DNA of 64,000 nt from Kiritimatiellota bacterium B12222 (GCA_029719485.1 CP120722.1:2232001-2296000); one strand, 5' to 3'. Counted from the stretch's first letter, positions 17,342 through 26,549 are shown. The notes: generated from the letters alone by a model not told the origin. Made by a program: numbers and translations.

Positions 17342-18543
17342 GGGGCTAAGAGGAGGTCTCCTTGCTTCACTCCTTTTGAAATGAGCAGCATTTCAGCATT
17401 TCCATCCGCAATGTCGATGGGCTGCCAGCGCTCTTTGGATCCTTGGCGGATGTGCACGCTTGCCACACCGTTTTGATAGCGCACATAACGACGGGGAATG
17501 GAAAGGCTGTTTTCGACAAGGTAGGCCAGCACTTCGATTTCCGCGGTTAAGCCCGGACGCAAGGCAGGGTCTTGTGCGACCAGTTCTAAGGTGACGGGAT
17601 AGCGTTGTGGGGTTCCCCGGGGGTGGGTGCCTACTTTGCTAATGACGGCGGTGAATTCTTTGCCGGGCAAGGCGGGGAAATGAACGATGGCATTCAGGCC
17701 GGGGGCTACATCCGGCAAGGAGGCTTCACCGACGTCGGACTGAATGACCAAGTGCGTGAGGTCGGCCAACTGCAAAAAGATTTGATTTTTGTAGAGGCCG
17801 TCGCCGACTCTGAGCTGACGGAATTCGCTGTCGATATTGACCAAAGGCAGGTGAATAGTGCCTTCGGTGGGAGCAAACACTTTGGTTTTCTCCAACAGGG
17901 CATTTACCCGCTTTAAGGCGGTGGTTGCCGCCATAACCCGTGCTTGTGCTTTTTGTTCAATTGCGGGATGCAGGATGCGTTGTGTCAGGTCAATTTTCGT
18001 TTGCAGGGCTTGAATATCGGCCGAAAGGTTTTCTATCTTGAGACGATGGCGATCCATTTCATTTGCGCCCAAGAGTCGTTCGTTGACCAGCTCCTGAGTG
18101 TCTTTGGCTAAGGTTTCTTCTTCGCCGAGTTCGGATTGTAAGTTGCCGAGTTCTCGTTGTAAGCGTTGCATCTCCAAAGGGTGGGTGGCGCCTTGAAGGG
18201 AGCGCAATTCCGCTTGGGCAATTTCCAGATCCCGTTCCAAGGTGAGTTTTTTCTCTTCCCATTCAGAGGGATCAAATTGTGCGACCAGTTCTCCTGTTTG
18301 TACAGGAGTGCCGTCATCAATTATCCAGGTAAGTTTGGAGAGTCCATCCAGTTCGGCCCGAAAACTTATGGGGTTTTCGGCTTCGAGTTTCCCTAAGAGC
18401 GGCGTCCATTTGGCAAAATCGATGGGTTGAACGGTATAGGTGCTGTTCCCTGTAGCGGGTTGGGTTGCCATCCAGAAGACGAACCCTCCCGCAAGGAGGG
18501 CCGTGGCAAAAAGGAAGGTTAGAAACAGACGGAGGCGACTCAC
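17338..18543 (-). CDS. HlyD/MacA-type periplasmic adaptor protein
   Basis: The 401-residue protein has one N-terminal membrane anchor (about residues 5-26), then a split lipoyl domain, a long coiled-coil hairpin (about residues 110-220, rich in Glu, Leu and Gln), and beta-barrel segments (DVGEASLPDVAPGLNAIVHFP; GLTAEIEVLAYLV). In MacA-like systems this protein bridges the inner-membrane ABC permease and an outer-membrane TolC channel. No TolC gene is visible in the window. It is the first gene of the adaptor-ATPase-permease unit and starts 6 bp after the MscS-like gene ends. Confidence 0.87.
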   Translation of the reverse strand: MSRLRLFLTFLFATALLAGGFVFWMATQPATGNSTYTVQPIDFAKWTPLLGKLEAENPISFRAELDGLSKLTWIIDDGTPVQTGELVAQFDPSEWEEKKLTLERDLEIAQAELRSLQGATHPLEMQRLQRELGNLQSELGEEETLAKDTQELVNERLLGANEMDRHRLKIENLSADIQALQTKIDLTQRILHPAIEQKAQARVMAATTALKRVNALLEKTKVFAPTEGTIHLPLVNIDSEFRQLRVGDGLYKNQIFLQLADLTHLVIQSDVGEASLPDVAPGLNAIVHFPALPGKEFTAVISKVGTHPRGTPQRYPVTLELVAQDPALRPGLTAEIEVLAYLVENSLSIPRRYVRYQNGVASVHIRQGSKERWQPIDIADGNAEMLLISKGVKQGDLLLAP

Positions 18544-18549
18544 CGGGGA

Positions 18550-20268
18550 TTATTTATCGGTATGTAGCTGCAATTGTGGGAAAGGAATCTTCCATCCTTG
18601 TTCATTGCAAAGCGCGACCAATGCGGTTTGGACCCACATGGAAAGATAAGGCCATTGAGAGGCGGCTTCACCTTTGCAGTCTACAATAACGCAGAATTGA
18701 ATGGCGGATTCTGAAGCATTCTCCAAGAACACATCGAGATGGTTCAAGTTATCGCCTAATTTTTGAGAAAGCACGCCTTTGAGATGCTCTTTCATGGTTT
18801 TAGGAATGAAGGTGACGGCGTCATTGACATGAGAGTAGTCGATCCCGAAGACGACTTCTTTACGGAATCCGGTGCTCAAGGTCATGGGGGCGAGTTCCAT
18901 GTATTGGATTGTTTTGTAAACCTTTTGACTGCCGCCAGGAGTCACGATTTGCACGTTGGAAGGGCATTGATAAGCCACTTTGCCAAATACACCATCTGAG
19001 AGTTGAACCCAGTCATCTTTTTTAGTGGGGAACCATTCTTCATCATCTCCTTCAGGGCGAGAGACTAATCCGACCAACATGCGGGTGGGAAGGGTGAGGA
19101 CGCCGCCATTTAAGAGGGGGTTTAAAAGTTCAGTTCGAAAGCTGATGCTGTTTACTTTCCAGGGGAGGCCTTCGTAAATCAGGCGTTCATCTTCACGCAC
19201 GGCACCCATGTTCAACATCATTCTGAAGAGCTCCACCATACCGGGGAGGGTTTTCATGCCGGCCCATCCTACGCCCAACAAAAAGAGGATGGTTAAACTG
19301 ACCAAGAACCAATCACCGGTGGCATTGAAGGTGGCGAGCATAGCGCCGATGGCAATAATCAGGGTCAGGATTTTCCAGATCAGACTGGAAAGTCTGGCTG
19401 AAAAGGAGCGGCCTTTTTTGCGGGAGGGACGATATTTGGACCACAGGGATTGGATGCCGTTCATGACAAGAAAAATGCCACCAAAAGCCAGCATCCCGAA
19501 CAAAAGATTAAGTCCTCGGGTACGGACAAAACCTGAGGCCATGCCTTTGGCCTGCTCCAGCGGAGATTCTTTGTCTTTTTGTCGCAGGTTGATTTGATAT
19601 TCACTGGTGGTGATATTGTTCTCTGCTGTACGTAAACGATCATTCCAGAGGTCATTTAAACCGATGAGGCGTTGTTTAACCTGCGGGTTTTGCTCTGCGG
19701 CCAACAGAGGTTTTAAGCTTTCCAAGGCTTCTAGGGATGTTTTTTTCTTGGTGGTGGCTTCTTCCAGTTTGTCTTGCAGTTCACCCATTTCCCGTGAATC
19801 TTTGGTGGCGGCCTTCATCTCTTTCATGAAGGGTTCGAGCAACTGTCCTAATTCGGTTTGCCAATTAAATTCCTTGGGGGCTTCTTTTTCAAAATCCGAA
19901 AAATCTGTTTTGACCGCGATTTTTTGAAAGTCTTTATACAGTTCCGAAAGCTGACTGTTAACTTTTTGGAGTTCGGGCAGCATTTTTTCTCGTTCTACGG
20001 GATCCTCCGCATTTTTCATTCGGGTATAAATATTTGCCCGTTGTTGTTCTCGTATTTCGATCGAATCATTGAGCGCGGATAAGGTCGCAAGCTCTTCTTT
20101 CATCGACAGGGGAGGAGCGGCTTCGGATTGATCCTCAAGCGAGGCATCTTGTAGATGCAAATCTGTGAGATCATGGACGATTTCTTCTACAGGGGGGAGG
20201 GCCGTAGCGGTTTCAGTTTGTGCAAATAAGATGCAGGGAAAAAGAAGAGAAAATAAAAGAGCTTTCAT
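18550..20268 (-). CDS. MscS-like mechanosensitive channel with long coiled-coil extracytoplasmic domain
   Basis: The 572-residue protein has a signal peptide (MKALLFSLLFPCILFAQ), then about 220 residues rich in Glu, Gln and Lys that form a helical periplasmic domain. Three hydrophobic segments follow (around 250-270, 300-320 and 325-345), and then a cytoplasmic MscS fold. The pore-lining helix and beta domain show as MLNMGAVREDERLIYEGLPWKV...GGVLTLPTRML. A second strand set, KDDWVQLSDGVFGKVAYQCP...TIQYM, looks like another GD-V-x-L-x-DG-x-x-G-x-V beta domain; usual MscS has one. Such channels release solutes on hypo-osmotic shock. The neighbours are envelope genes on the same strand. Confidence 0.75.
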   Translation of the reverse strand: MKALLFSLLFPCILFAQTETATALPPVEEIVHDLTDLHLQDASLEDQSEAAPPLSMKEELATLSALNDSIEIREQQRANIYTRMKNAEDPVEREKMLPELQKVNSQLSELYKDFQKIAVKTDFSDFEKEAPKEFNWQTELGQLLEPFMKEMKAATKDSREMGELQDKLEEATTKKKTSLEALESLKPLLAAEQNPQVKQRLIGLNDLWNDRLRTAENNITTSEYQINLRQKDKESPLEQAKGMASGFVRTRGLNLLFGMLAFGGIFLVMNGIQSLWSKYRPSRKKGRSFSARLSSLIWKILTLIIAIGAMLATFNATGDWFLVSLTILFLLGVGWAGMKTLPGMVELFRMMLNMGAVREDERLIYEGLPWKVNSISFRTELLNPLLNGGVLTLPTRMLVGLVSRPEGDDEEWFPTKKDDWVQLSDGVFGKVAYQCPSNVQIVTPGGSQKVYKTIQYMELAPMTLSTGFRKEVVFGIDYSHVNDAVTFIPKTMKEHLKGVLSQKLGDNLNHLDVFLENASESAIQFCVIVDCKGEAASQWPYLSMWVQTALVALCNEQGWKIPFPQLQLHTDK

Positions 20269-20293
20269 GGGCTCTTTCTTCGCGTTTCACAGG

Positions 20294-21589
20294 CTATCTG
20301 TCAAGATCGGGCGACGTCTCTTTGATATAGAAGCGTCGGGTCCACACTTCATTATCTGCTTGTCGGACAGGCAATAGTGCAGGCAGTGGCGTGGTGTTTT
20401 TTTGAATGACCACGATCGCATCACCTGGGTTTGCGCGCGCTAGCGCGTTTTCAAGGGAGTCGGTGTTTTCGACATGTCGTCCCAACTGAAAATCAAAGAT
20501 GGCGGAGTTGATCCCTACCACATGTACGGTGTCCACAGACTGAACGTATGGAGACACCTTTTGTAAAAAGAGGGCATTTTGGCGGTCTTCACTTTGCCAC
20601 TGGCTGGCGACGGAGGCGATGGAAATGAGGATGGCGGCGCTAAGGGGCCAAATGGTTTTGGGTAAGCTACGGGAATGAAGTCGCATGCCGATTAACCAAG
20701 CTGCCGAAGGTAGAAGTAACAAGGCGTAATGGCGTTGTTTGCTGACGGTGAGGGTGAGCAAAATAAAGGTGACCGCAAACCATACCCATGCGGTACGGGT
20801 TTCCAGTGAAGCATTCTGGGCCTTTTTGCGTTGGGGTAAGCAGACCAGCAGTCCCAAGGGTAACATCAGCAAGGGCAGGGTATAAAAATAATAGTACCAC
20901 GGATTGCGGTGGGCGCTGTCGACAAAGGTTGCGGTAAGATCACTTTGCATTTGAGTCAATCCGGATTCCTGATTGATCAAAAACAAGATCCATCCACCAA
21001 TGAGTAAGAGCGGAATACCTAAAGTGGTCCACAAAAATTTTGGACGAGGTCGATAAACGCGAAACAAGAACAGCATGCAGATTAAAGGGATAATTAATCC
21101 GGCGGGGCCTTTGGATAAACAGGCGAAGCTGATGCCTAAGCCTGCCAGCAAACCCGACTGTTGTTTCCATGCGTACATGAAGAGCAGAATGCCCATGACT
21201 TGAATGAGATCCGTTTCAGCCAGAGGGGCGTAGCGCCAGAGTCCAAAACTGAACACGGCGATGAGTCCGGTATGAATGCCTGCGGGACCCGAAATTTGAA
21301 TCAGTAGCCATAATGCAGCCATGGAACAGAGCAAAAAGAGAAATCGTCCGGCCCAAGCCTGTTGGGTTTGTCCGCTGATGCCCATGCCGGCTGCGGCGAT
21401 CCAATAAGCCATGGGCGGTTTTCTGAATCGTGGTTGATTTTGGAATTCGGGTCGATGAAAATTTCCGCTTTCCAGCATATTCCGTGCGCTAATGAGGACG
21501 CGTAGTTCCTGTTGACGCGTTGGAGGGGGGACCCAGGCGGAAGGGATCCAGAGTATTAATGCAATCAATAAGAGATGCCATGTCCGCAT
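20294..21589 (-). CDS. ArnT/PMT-like membrane glycosyltransferase
   Basis: The 431-residue polytopic protein follows the ArnT (GT83) pattern at its N-terminus: R-x-LISARNMLESGNFHRPEFQNQPRFRKPPMAYW aligns with the 'YAEI-REML-SGDW-x-P...YFEKPP-x-YW' block. About eleven hydrophobic helices follow and a short periplasmic tail ends the protein. These enzymes move sugars from undecaprenyl phosphate to lipid A or other envelope acceptors on the periplasmic face. The usual Pro-Asp-Glu before this block reads Gln-Gln-Glu, so the normally invariant Asp is replaced; a verrucomicrobial subfamily variant is possible. It starts 6 bp after the YdjY-domain gene. Confidence 0.75.
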   Translation of the reverse strand: MRTWHLLLIALILWIPSAWVPPPTRQQELRVLISARNMLESGNFHRPEFQNQPRFRKPPMAYWIAAAGMGISGQTQQAWAGRFLFLLCSMAALWLLIQISGPAGIHTGLIAVFSFGLWRYAPLAETDLIQVMGILLFMYAWKQQSGLLAGLGISFACLSKGPAGLIIPLICMLFLFRVYRPRPKFLWTTLGIPLLLIGGWILFLINQESGLTQMQSDLTATFVDSAHRNPWYYYFYTLPLLMLPLGLLVCLPQRKKAQNASLETRTAWVWFAVTFILLTLTVSKQRHYALLLLPSAAWLIGMRLHSRSLPKTIWPLSAAILISIASVASQWQSEDRQNALFLQKVSPYVQSVDTVHVVGINSAIFDFQLGRHVENTDSLENALARANPGDAIVVIQKNTTPLPALLPVRQADNEVWTRRFYIKETSPDLDR

Positions 21590-21595
21590 CTCAAC

Positions 21596-22966
21596 TTAGT
21601 CCTCGATTTCGTAGACAAAGACGATGGGAAATTGATCTAACACAGGACTCACCCATTTTTGCAACTCGCCATAACTTAAATTGCCTTTGGTATACACGAA
21701 CAACACGGGTTTTTGTTTTTCGGGATTTTGCAAGTAGGCTTCAAAATCGGCGGGGCTGTCCAAGGGAATCACTTTTTCGACGATGCTCGACTCCATGCCG
21801 TCTCCCCAGACTTCTTCGAGTTCGCTCAGGGTGACCATCCATTTTTGTCCGCCGGCTTGACTGAAATGAAGTTCGATGGGTTGGGTGGGGCGATTATCGC
21901 GGGTGCGGTAGCGGGGATCAGGCACGAAGGCTTTGAAAAAAAACTGACCGTCGACGGGAGGTTCGATACGCACACTGGGGACATGGGTTTCGAGGAGTTG
22001 CAATTCACGTGCCAGTTGGGTGGTTTTACTGATGGACAGTTCCGGACCAAAATCAGGGCTCAGGTAATGCATTTCATGTTCACGTGTATTCATGAATGCG
22101 CCGAGTTCCGCCAAACCGGTGGCTTGAAGTTCTTCGGGCATGCCGTCGATGTTCAAGTGTCCTTCCTCTCCTGAGAATTGCAGGTGAAGATCAATTTCTG
22201 CGGGAGCTTCTTCAGCGGTGGCTAGGCGTAGATGTATCAACATGGGTTGCGCTTTAGGGGCGTCGACCGCGGGATTTCGAATAAAATTGCCGTAGGTCTG
22301 CGTTTTGCTTCCCTGGAATGGCAGATCTAAAACGGTGCTTTGTAAGTTGAACGTGGAGGCGATGCTATTGGGTGAGTATAGATCCGCGCCATAGATAAAG
22401 CTGCCTTCCTTTTCGAAATTGGGAAGCATGGGGGAGCCGGTAAAGACCCATGGGGTAAGGGCCATGGGGCTGCCATCGGTCAGGACAACACTTTCCACGG
22501 GCATGCGTTGAGGCTGGGTTTGGCCGTTGGTGATCCATTCGATTTCTGCAACGATGCGACTGCCGCGTGGCCAAAAACGGTGTTCATCGGGAGAGACGGG
22601 GCCACCAGCTTCTGCGCCAATTTTTTCAAGGGCCTGATGAATGTCACTGGGCTTGGCAAAGCTGATCATTAAAGATTCATAATCATGTCCGCTTAATTCT
22701 GAGATGATAAAAAACTCTATGGGTTCACCGGTGCTCATGCCGGTATGTTGTCCCCAGATCGTGACCTCTTTTTGGGTTAAATCGGCGACGACAAAAGGTG
22801 CAGACCAAAAGCCCTCCACTCCATTAATTTTTTCCGAAACGGCTGCGAAGTTTGCTTCGGCCTGGGGTTTAATGGATGCGGCGCCGGTATCTTCATCAGG
22901 CAAAGGAGCCGTTTGTGTGAGGAATTGGGTAAACAGTGCGGCCAAGAGGGAGAGCGTATTAGTCAT
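21596..22966 (-). CDS. Secreted YdjY-domain protein, function unknown
   Basis: The 456-residue protein has a hydrophobic N-terminal leader. Around residues 55-150 it carries a segment with the YdjY-domain pattern: strand KEVTIWGQ, then EFFIISELSGHDYESLMISFAKPSDIHQALEKIGAEAGG. The C-terminal 150 residues (VRIEPPVDGQFFFKAFVPDPRYRTRDNRPTQP...KPVLFVYTKGNLSYGELQKWVSPVLDQFPIVFV) have the alternating strand and helix look of a TolR/ExbD periplasmic domain; that resemblance is my inference. It is co-directional with prlC (26 bp) and the ArnT-like gene (6 bp). Confidence 0.6.
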   Translation of the reverse strand: MTNTLSLLAALFTQFLTQTAPLPDEDTGAASIKPQAEANFAAVSEKINGVEGFWSAPFVVADLTQKEVTIWGQHTGMSTGEPIEFFIISELSGHDYESLMISFAKPSDIHQALEKIGAEAGGPVSPDEHRFWPRGSRIVAEIEWITNGQTQPQRMPVESVVLTDGSPMALTPWVFTGSPMLPNFEKEGSFIYGADLYSPNSIASTFNLQSTVLDLPFQGSKTQTYGNFIRNPAVDAPKAQPMLIHLRLATAEEAPAEIDLHLQFSGEEGHLNIDGMPEELQATGLAELGAFMNTREHEMHYLSPDFGPELSISKTTQLARELQLLETHVPSVRIEPPVDGQFFFKAFVPDPRYRTRDNRPTQPIELHFSQAGGQKWMVTLSELEEVWGDGMESSIVEKVIPLDSPADFEAYLQNPEKQKPVLFVYTKGNLSYGELQKWVSPVLDQFPIVFVYEIED

Positions 22967-22992
22967 AGGATCACTTGAATAGAGGGGGACGA

Positions 22993-25032
22993 TTAAGCGA
23001 TGAGACCGTCGCGTTTGAGTAAGGCTTCAGGATTGGGTTCTCTTCCATAGAAGTTTTTAAACAGCTCCATGGGATGTTGGCTACCTCCTTGGCTGAGGAT
23101 CTCATTGCGCAAGTCGCTTGCGGTTTCCTGATCGTAGAGACCTTTGTCGAGGAAGACGTCAAAGATGTCCGCTTCTAAGACTTCAGCCCATTTATAGCTA
23201 TAGTAACCCGAGGCATATCCTCCTGAGAAAATGTGCTGAAAACTGGGGGACATGGCCACGCCTTCCTGGAAGGGGAAGAGGGCGGTGGCGCGGGTGGCCT
23301 CTTGTTCAAAGGCGATCAGGTCCGGGCCCAATTCATCGGGTTGACGTGTGTACCATGCGAGGTCCAATAAACCAAAAGTAAGTTGACGGGCCGCGGCATA
23401 TCCTTTTTGGAAGGTTTTGGAGGCCTGTATTTTTTCGATATACTTTTCAGGCAATGGCTCTTTGCTGTCGACATGTAAGGCGTATTCTCGAAGGAATTCG
23501 GGTTCTTGAAGCCAATTTTCGAGTAATTGAGAGGGTAATTCGACGAAATCCCAATAGACATTGGTTCCGGCCACGGAGCGGCAATGGCAATCGGAGAGCA
23601 GTTCGTGAATGGCATGACCAAATTCATGAAAGAGGGTGCGCGCTTCGTCCATGGTCAGCAGCGAAGGTTTTCCTTCTACAGGGGGGGTGAAATTGCACAC
23701 GATGCCGACGGTTGGACGTTTGACTTCATTTTGCCAGCGACCTTGACCCAATAACGCCACCATCCATGCGCCTGGTTTTTTGGTGGAACGCGGAAAGGGA
23801 TCAATCATCAAGTGACCGACTTCTTCGCCGTTATCTACATCTTGCACCCGATAACAGCGTACTTCAGGATGGTTGACGGGAAGCGTATCGGTGGGAATGA
23901 ATTCTACACTAAACAGACGTTTGACTAAGGAAAAGACAGCGTTGAGGGTGGATTCTAATTCAAACCACGGACGTAGTTCTTCCTGATTGAGTTCGAAGGT
24001 CTGCTGTTTGCATTTTTCGGCGTAATAGGCGTAGTCCCAAGGATTCAAGGTGCTGTCGCCGCCCTCTGCGGCTTTGCAGGCACGCACGGCTTCTAAATCG
24101 CGGTGGGCGGCAGGCATCACCACGGGGAGCATTTCTGCGTAAAATTTTTCCAAGGTTTCACGGTTACCCGCCATGCGGCGTTCCAAGGTGTAATGGACGT
24201 GGTCGCGATATCCCAAAAGTTGCGCGCGACGATAACGCAGGTCCAGAATTTTACGAATGAGATCTTGGTTGGCGAATTCGCCTTCCACGCAACGGGATCC
24301 ATAGGCCTGCCAGATTTTTTTGCGCAGGTCTGCGTCGGGCGCGTAGGTCATAAAGGCAATGAAGCTAGGAGCATCCAAGGTGAATTTCCATTCAGTGTCG
24401 CGTCCTTCTTTTTTGGCCAGTGCTTTGGCATTGGCTTGGGCTGATTCAGGCAACGCGCTTACGACGGTTTCGTCGTCGGTCCACAAGGTGAAGGCTTGAG
24501 TGGCTTTGAGTACGTGTTCGGAAAAGGTCGGGGAGCAGGTGCTGAGTTCCTGATCAATTTCACGCAAGGTTTTTTGATCGGCTTCGGAGAGGGATGCACC
24601 GTTGCGGCGGAAGGACAGCAGGTGGTTTTCCAGCACCATGGCTTCTTCATCGGAAAGGGAGAGAGAGGCTTTTTGCTGATCGAGGGTGTCAATACGCTCG
24701 AAAAGTTGACGATTCATCACCACGTCGTTACGAAACGCACTTAACTTAGGAGGAATTTCACGGGCGAGGGCCTGCAAGGCATCATCTGCATCCACATGCA
24801 ACAAATGAAAAAATACAGAAGAAACGCGGTCCAACCATTCGTCTGAGGCTTCGAGGGCTAAAATGGTGTTTTCGAAGGTGGGGGGCGCGGGGTTTTCGGT
24901 GATGGCCGCAATATTTTTGCGGGCGTCCTCAAGGGCTGCATCGATTGCAGGGACAAAATCTTCAGTTTGTACACAGTCAAGCGGGAGGGGACCGTGTTGA
25001 TGTTGTAAGGTCAGCAGGGGGTTTTGGCTCAT
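22993..25032 (-). CDS. prlC: Oligopeptidase A, M3 family zinc metallopeptidase
   Basis: The 679-residue protein matches the thimet oligopeptidase family. The zinc motif is HEFGH at residues 469-473 (LFHEFGHAIHELLS), with the third ligand Glu in the following helix (VYWDFVELPSQLLENW). The family C-terminal block FSGGYASGYYSYKWAEVLEADIFDVF is present. It degrades short peptides in the cytoplasm, including cleaved signal peptides. The length is normal (E. coli PrlC is 680). Its start overlaps the stop of the DtxR-type regulator by 4 bp, an unusual pairing. Confidence 0.95.
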   Translation of the reverse strand: MSQNPLLTLQHQHGPLPLDCVQTEDFVPAIDAALEDARKNIAAITENPAPPTFENTILALEASDEWLDRVSSVFFHLLHVDADDALQALAREIPPKLSAFRNDVVMNRQLFERIDTLDQQKASLSLSDEEAMVLENHLLSFRRNGASLSEADQKTLREIDQELSTCSPTFSEHVLKATQAFTLWTDDETVVSALPESAQANAKALAKKEGRDTEWKFTLDAPSFIAFMTYAPDADLRKKIWQAYGSRCVEGEFANQDLIRKILDLRYRRAQLLGYRDHVHYTLERRMAGNRETLEKFYAEMLPVVMPAAHRDLEAVRACKAAEGGDSTLNPWDYAYYAEKCKQQTFELNQEELRPWFELESTLNAVFSLVKRLFSVEFIPTDTLPVNHPEVRCYRVQDVDNGEEVGHLMIDPFPRSTKKPGAWMVALLGQGRWQNEVKRPTVGIVCNFTPPVEGKPSLLTMDEARTLFHEFGHAIHELLSDCHCRSVAGTNVYWDFVELPSQLLENWLQEPEFLREYALHVDSKEPLPEKYIEKIQASKTFQKGYAAARQLTFGLLDLAWYTRQPDELGPDLIAFEQEATRATALFPFQEGVAMSPSFQHIFSGGYASGYYSYKWAEVLEADIFDVFLDKGLYDQETASDLRNEILSQGGSQHPMELFKNFYGREPNPEALLKRDGLIA

Positions 25033-25577
25033 ATTTTTAAACGATCAGAGGTGTTTTTATCCGCGGGTTGAATGCAAACTTGTCCGCAAACATCGCATTC
25101 ATCACAATCACCGGCACAGTGGTGTCGTGATTTTTTGAGTAATTCTTTAAAGGCTTGCACTTCAGGTGCCTGACTTTGCCATACTTTTACAAAGGCGCTG
25201 AGGCGCGTACTGACTTCGATGCTGAGGAGGTGCTCGATTTTACAGGCATCAATTTCGGCTTGGTCTTGATCGACCCCCAGCACTTCCCCGAACAGGAGCT
25301 CGAGAAGTTTGTCATTCAGTTCGACCAGTTCGGCGAGGCGTTGGCCTTCGTCGCTGAGTTTGAGAAAACGATTTTCATCTTCGACCACTAAGCCCCGTTT
25401 TTTCAAGGGTTTCAGTGAAATAGAACAGCTACCCCGGGTAATATTTAATGATTTTGCAATGTCGGTGACCCGTGCGTAGCCGTGGTCTTCCAGTAATTGC
25501 TTAATCGCCATTAAATAATGGGCTGCGGAGTGGGTAATTTGATTATCTTCGAATTCTTTCCAAACGTCATGACTCAT
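25029..25577 (-). CDS. DtxR/MntR-family metal-dependent regulator with Cys-rich tail
   Basis: The 182-residue protein has a winged-helix domain at residues 15-75 (HYLMAIKQLLEDHGYARVTDIAKSLNITRGSCSISLKPLKKRGLV), then a helical dimerisation and metal-binding domain with EIDACKIEHLLSIEVSTRLSAFV (about 107-130; the 'E-x-x-x-x-x-C-x-x-EH' pattern of DtxR/MntR). Beyond the family core it ends in CAGDCDECDVCGQVC, six cysteines in fifteen residues that could bind a metal or cluster. DtxR-type proteins repress metal-uptake or activate storage genes in response to Mn or Fe. It heads the long minus-strand run and overlaps prlC by 4 bp. Confidence 0.82.
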   Translation of the reverse strand: MSHDVWKEFEDNQITHSAAHYLMAIKQLLEDHGYARVTDIAKSLNITRGSCSISLKPLKKRGLVVEDENRFLKLSDEGQRLAELVELNDKLLELLFGEVLGVDQDQAEIDACKIEHLLSIEVSTRLSAFVKVWQSQAPEVQAFKELLKKSRHHCAGDCDECDVCGQVCIQPADKNTSDRLKI

Positions 25578-25830
25578 GTTTTCACCATTCAGGGTTTTAT
25601 GTGTCCAAATGAATAAACGGAGAAGTCTGAAATTGCAAGGCGTGAGCGGTATGCAATCTTATGCGCAGGGAAGAAGGGCCATGGGCGACGATTTTTGAAT
25701 AAGATGCGGGAGAGACTTTTAAAAAATTATTTATTTTTCTTCTCCCTTTTTTGGGCTTTCTTTGGGAGGTCTTTCAGGTCATGACCTATGAAAGTCCCTT
25801 GGTGGGCCTTGAGTTACGTAAGGAGAAACG

Positions 25831-26256
25831 ATGAGTGAAGTGAACTATCCTATAACAGGAGCGTGTCAATGTGGCGCGGTCAGCTATATCCTCAAAGCCG
25901 CGCCTTTGAAGATGATTGCCTGTCATTGTACTGAATGTCAGAAACTTTCTACCAGTGCGTTTAGCATTACCGCGCTCGTTCCTGCGGATTCGATAGAATT
26001 CACAGGGGAAATGAAGGAGTGGAGTCGGGGATCCGACAGTGGCAATGAGAATGCGGCAAAGTTTTGTCCCCACTGCGGGAACCGCATTTATCATTATAAT
26101 CCTGCTGACCCCTCAACGCTTAAACTGAAAATTGCGTCCATCTCCGATACGCGGGTGATTCAGCCTACGATGCACACTTGGGTGAGTCAAAAGCAGGCAT
26201 GGTTTGACATTCCACCCGGAGTAACCGTGTTTGAAAAACAACCCGGTGTGGTCTGA
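25831..26256 (+). CDS. GFA-family (CENP-V/GFA) zinc-binding protein
   Basis: The 141-residue protein has the cysteine pattern of the GFA family: GACQCGAV near residue 11, CHCTECQ near 31, and FCPHCGNRIY near 76, the ligands of two structural zinc ions. The family is named after a glutathione-dependent formaldehyde-activating enzyme, but most members have no proven activity, so no reaction is assigned. The start at 25831 is supported by AAGGAG seven bases upstream. It is a single gene, divergent from the DtxR regulator across 253 bp and convergent with the ExbB-like gene (5-bp gap). Confidence 0.85.
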   Translation: MSEVNYPITGACQCGAVSYILKAAPLKMIACHCTECQKLSTSAFSITALVPADSIEFTGEMKEWSRGSDSGNENAAKFCPHCGNRIYHYNPADPSTLKLKIASISDTRVIQPTMHTWVSQKQAWFDIPPGVTVFEKQPGVV

Positions 26257-26261
26257 CAATT

Positions 26262-26549
26262 TTACAGGGATTCGCTCGCGGTCAGGGCGTCTTGTTTGCA
26301 GGCGTTGCTACGTTTGATCGATGAAACGATAATCAGGGCGATGCCAAAGGGACAGAGGACTACTCCGGCAGCGGTGGTATAAAGCGCGGTGTTGATTCCG
26401 CTTGCCGTAGCTTCAGCTGATCCGGTTTGTGCTACGGAGGCAAAGGTGCGGATCATGCCGATGATGGTGCCGACGAGCCCCCAGATGGGGCCCGTGGCTA
26501 AAAGGCAACCTAAGATTAATCCCCAGGTCCATTTGTGTTTGGGGCTCAT
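26262..26549 (-). CDS. Small ExbB/MotA-TolQ-like membrane protein
   Basis: The 95-residue protein has two membrane helices. Between and within them is the pattern [28 protein letters not shown]...[19 protein letters not shown], which resembles the core of the MotA/TolQ/ExbB proton-channel family (G-x-x-GTV-G-M, then 'AL-x-TTA-G'). It lacks the first helix and cytoplasmic loop of full ExbB, so it is a minimal version of about 95 against about 220 residues. It overlaps the end of trpG by 4 bp and so is the last gene of the trp operon, with no obvious link to tryptophan. Confidence 0.6.
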   Translation of the reverse strand: MSPKHKWTWGLILGCLLATGPIWGLVGTIIGMIRTFASVAQTGSAEATASGINTALYTTAAGVVLCPFGIALIIVSSIKRSNACKQDALTASESL

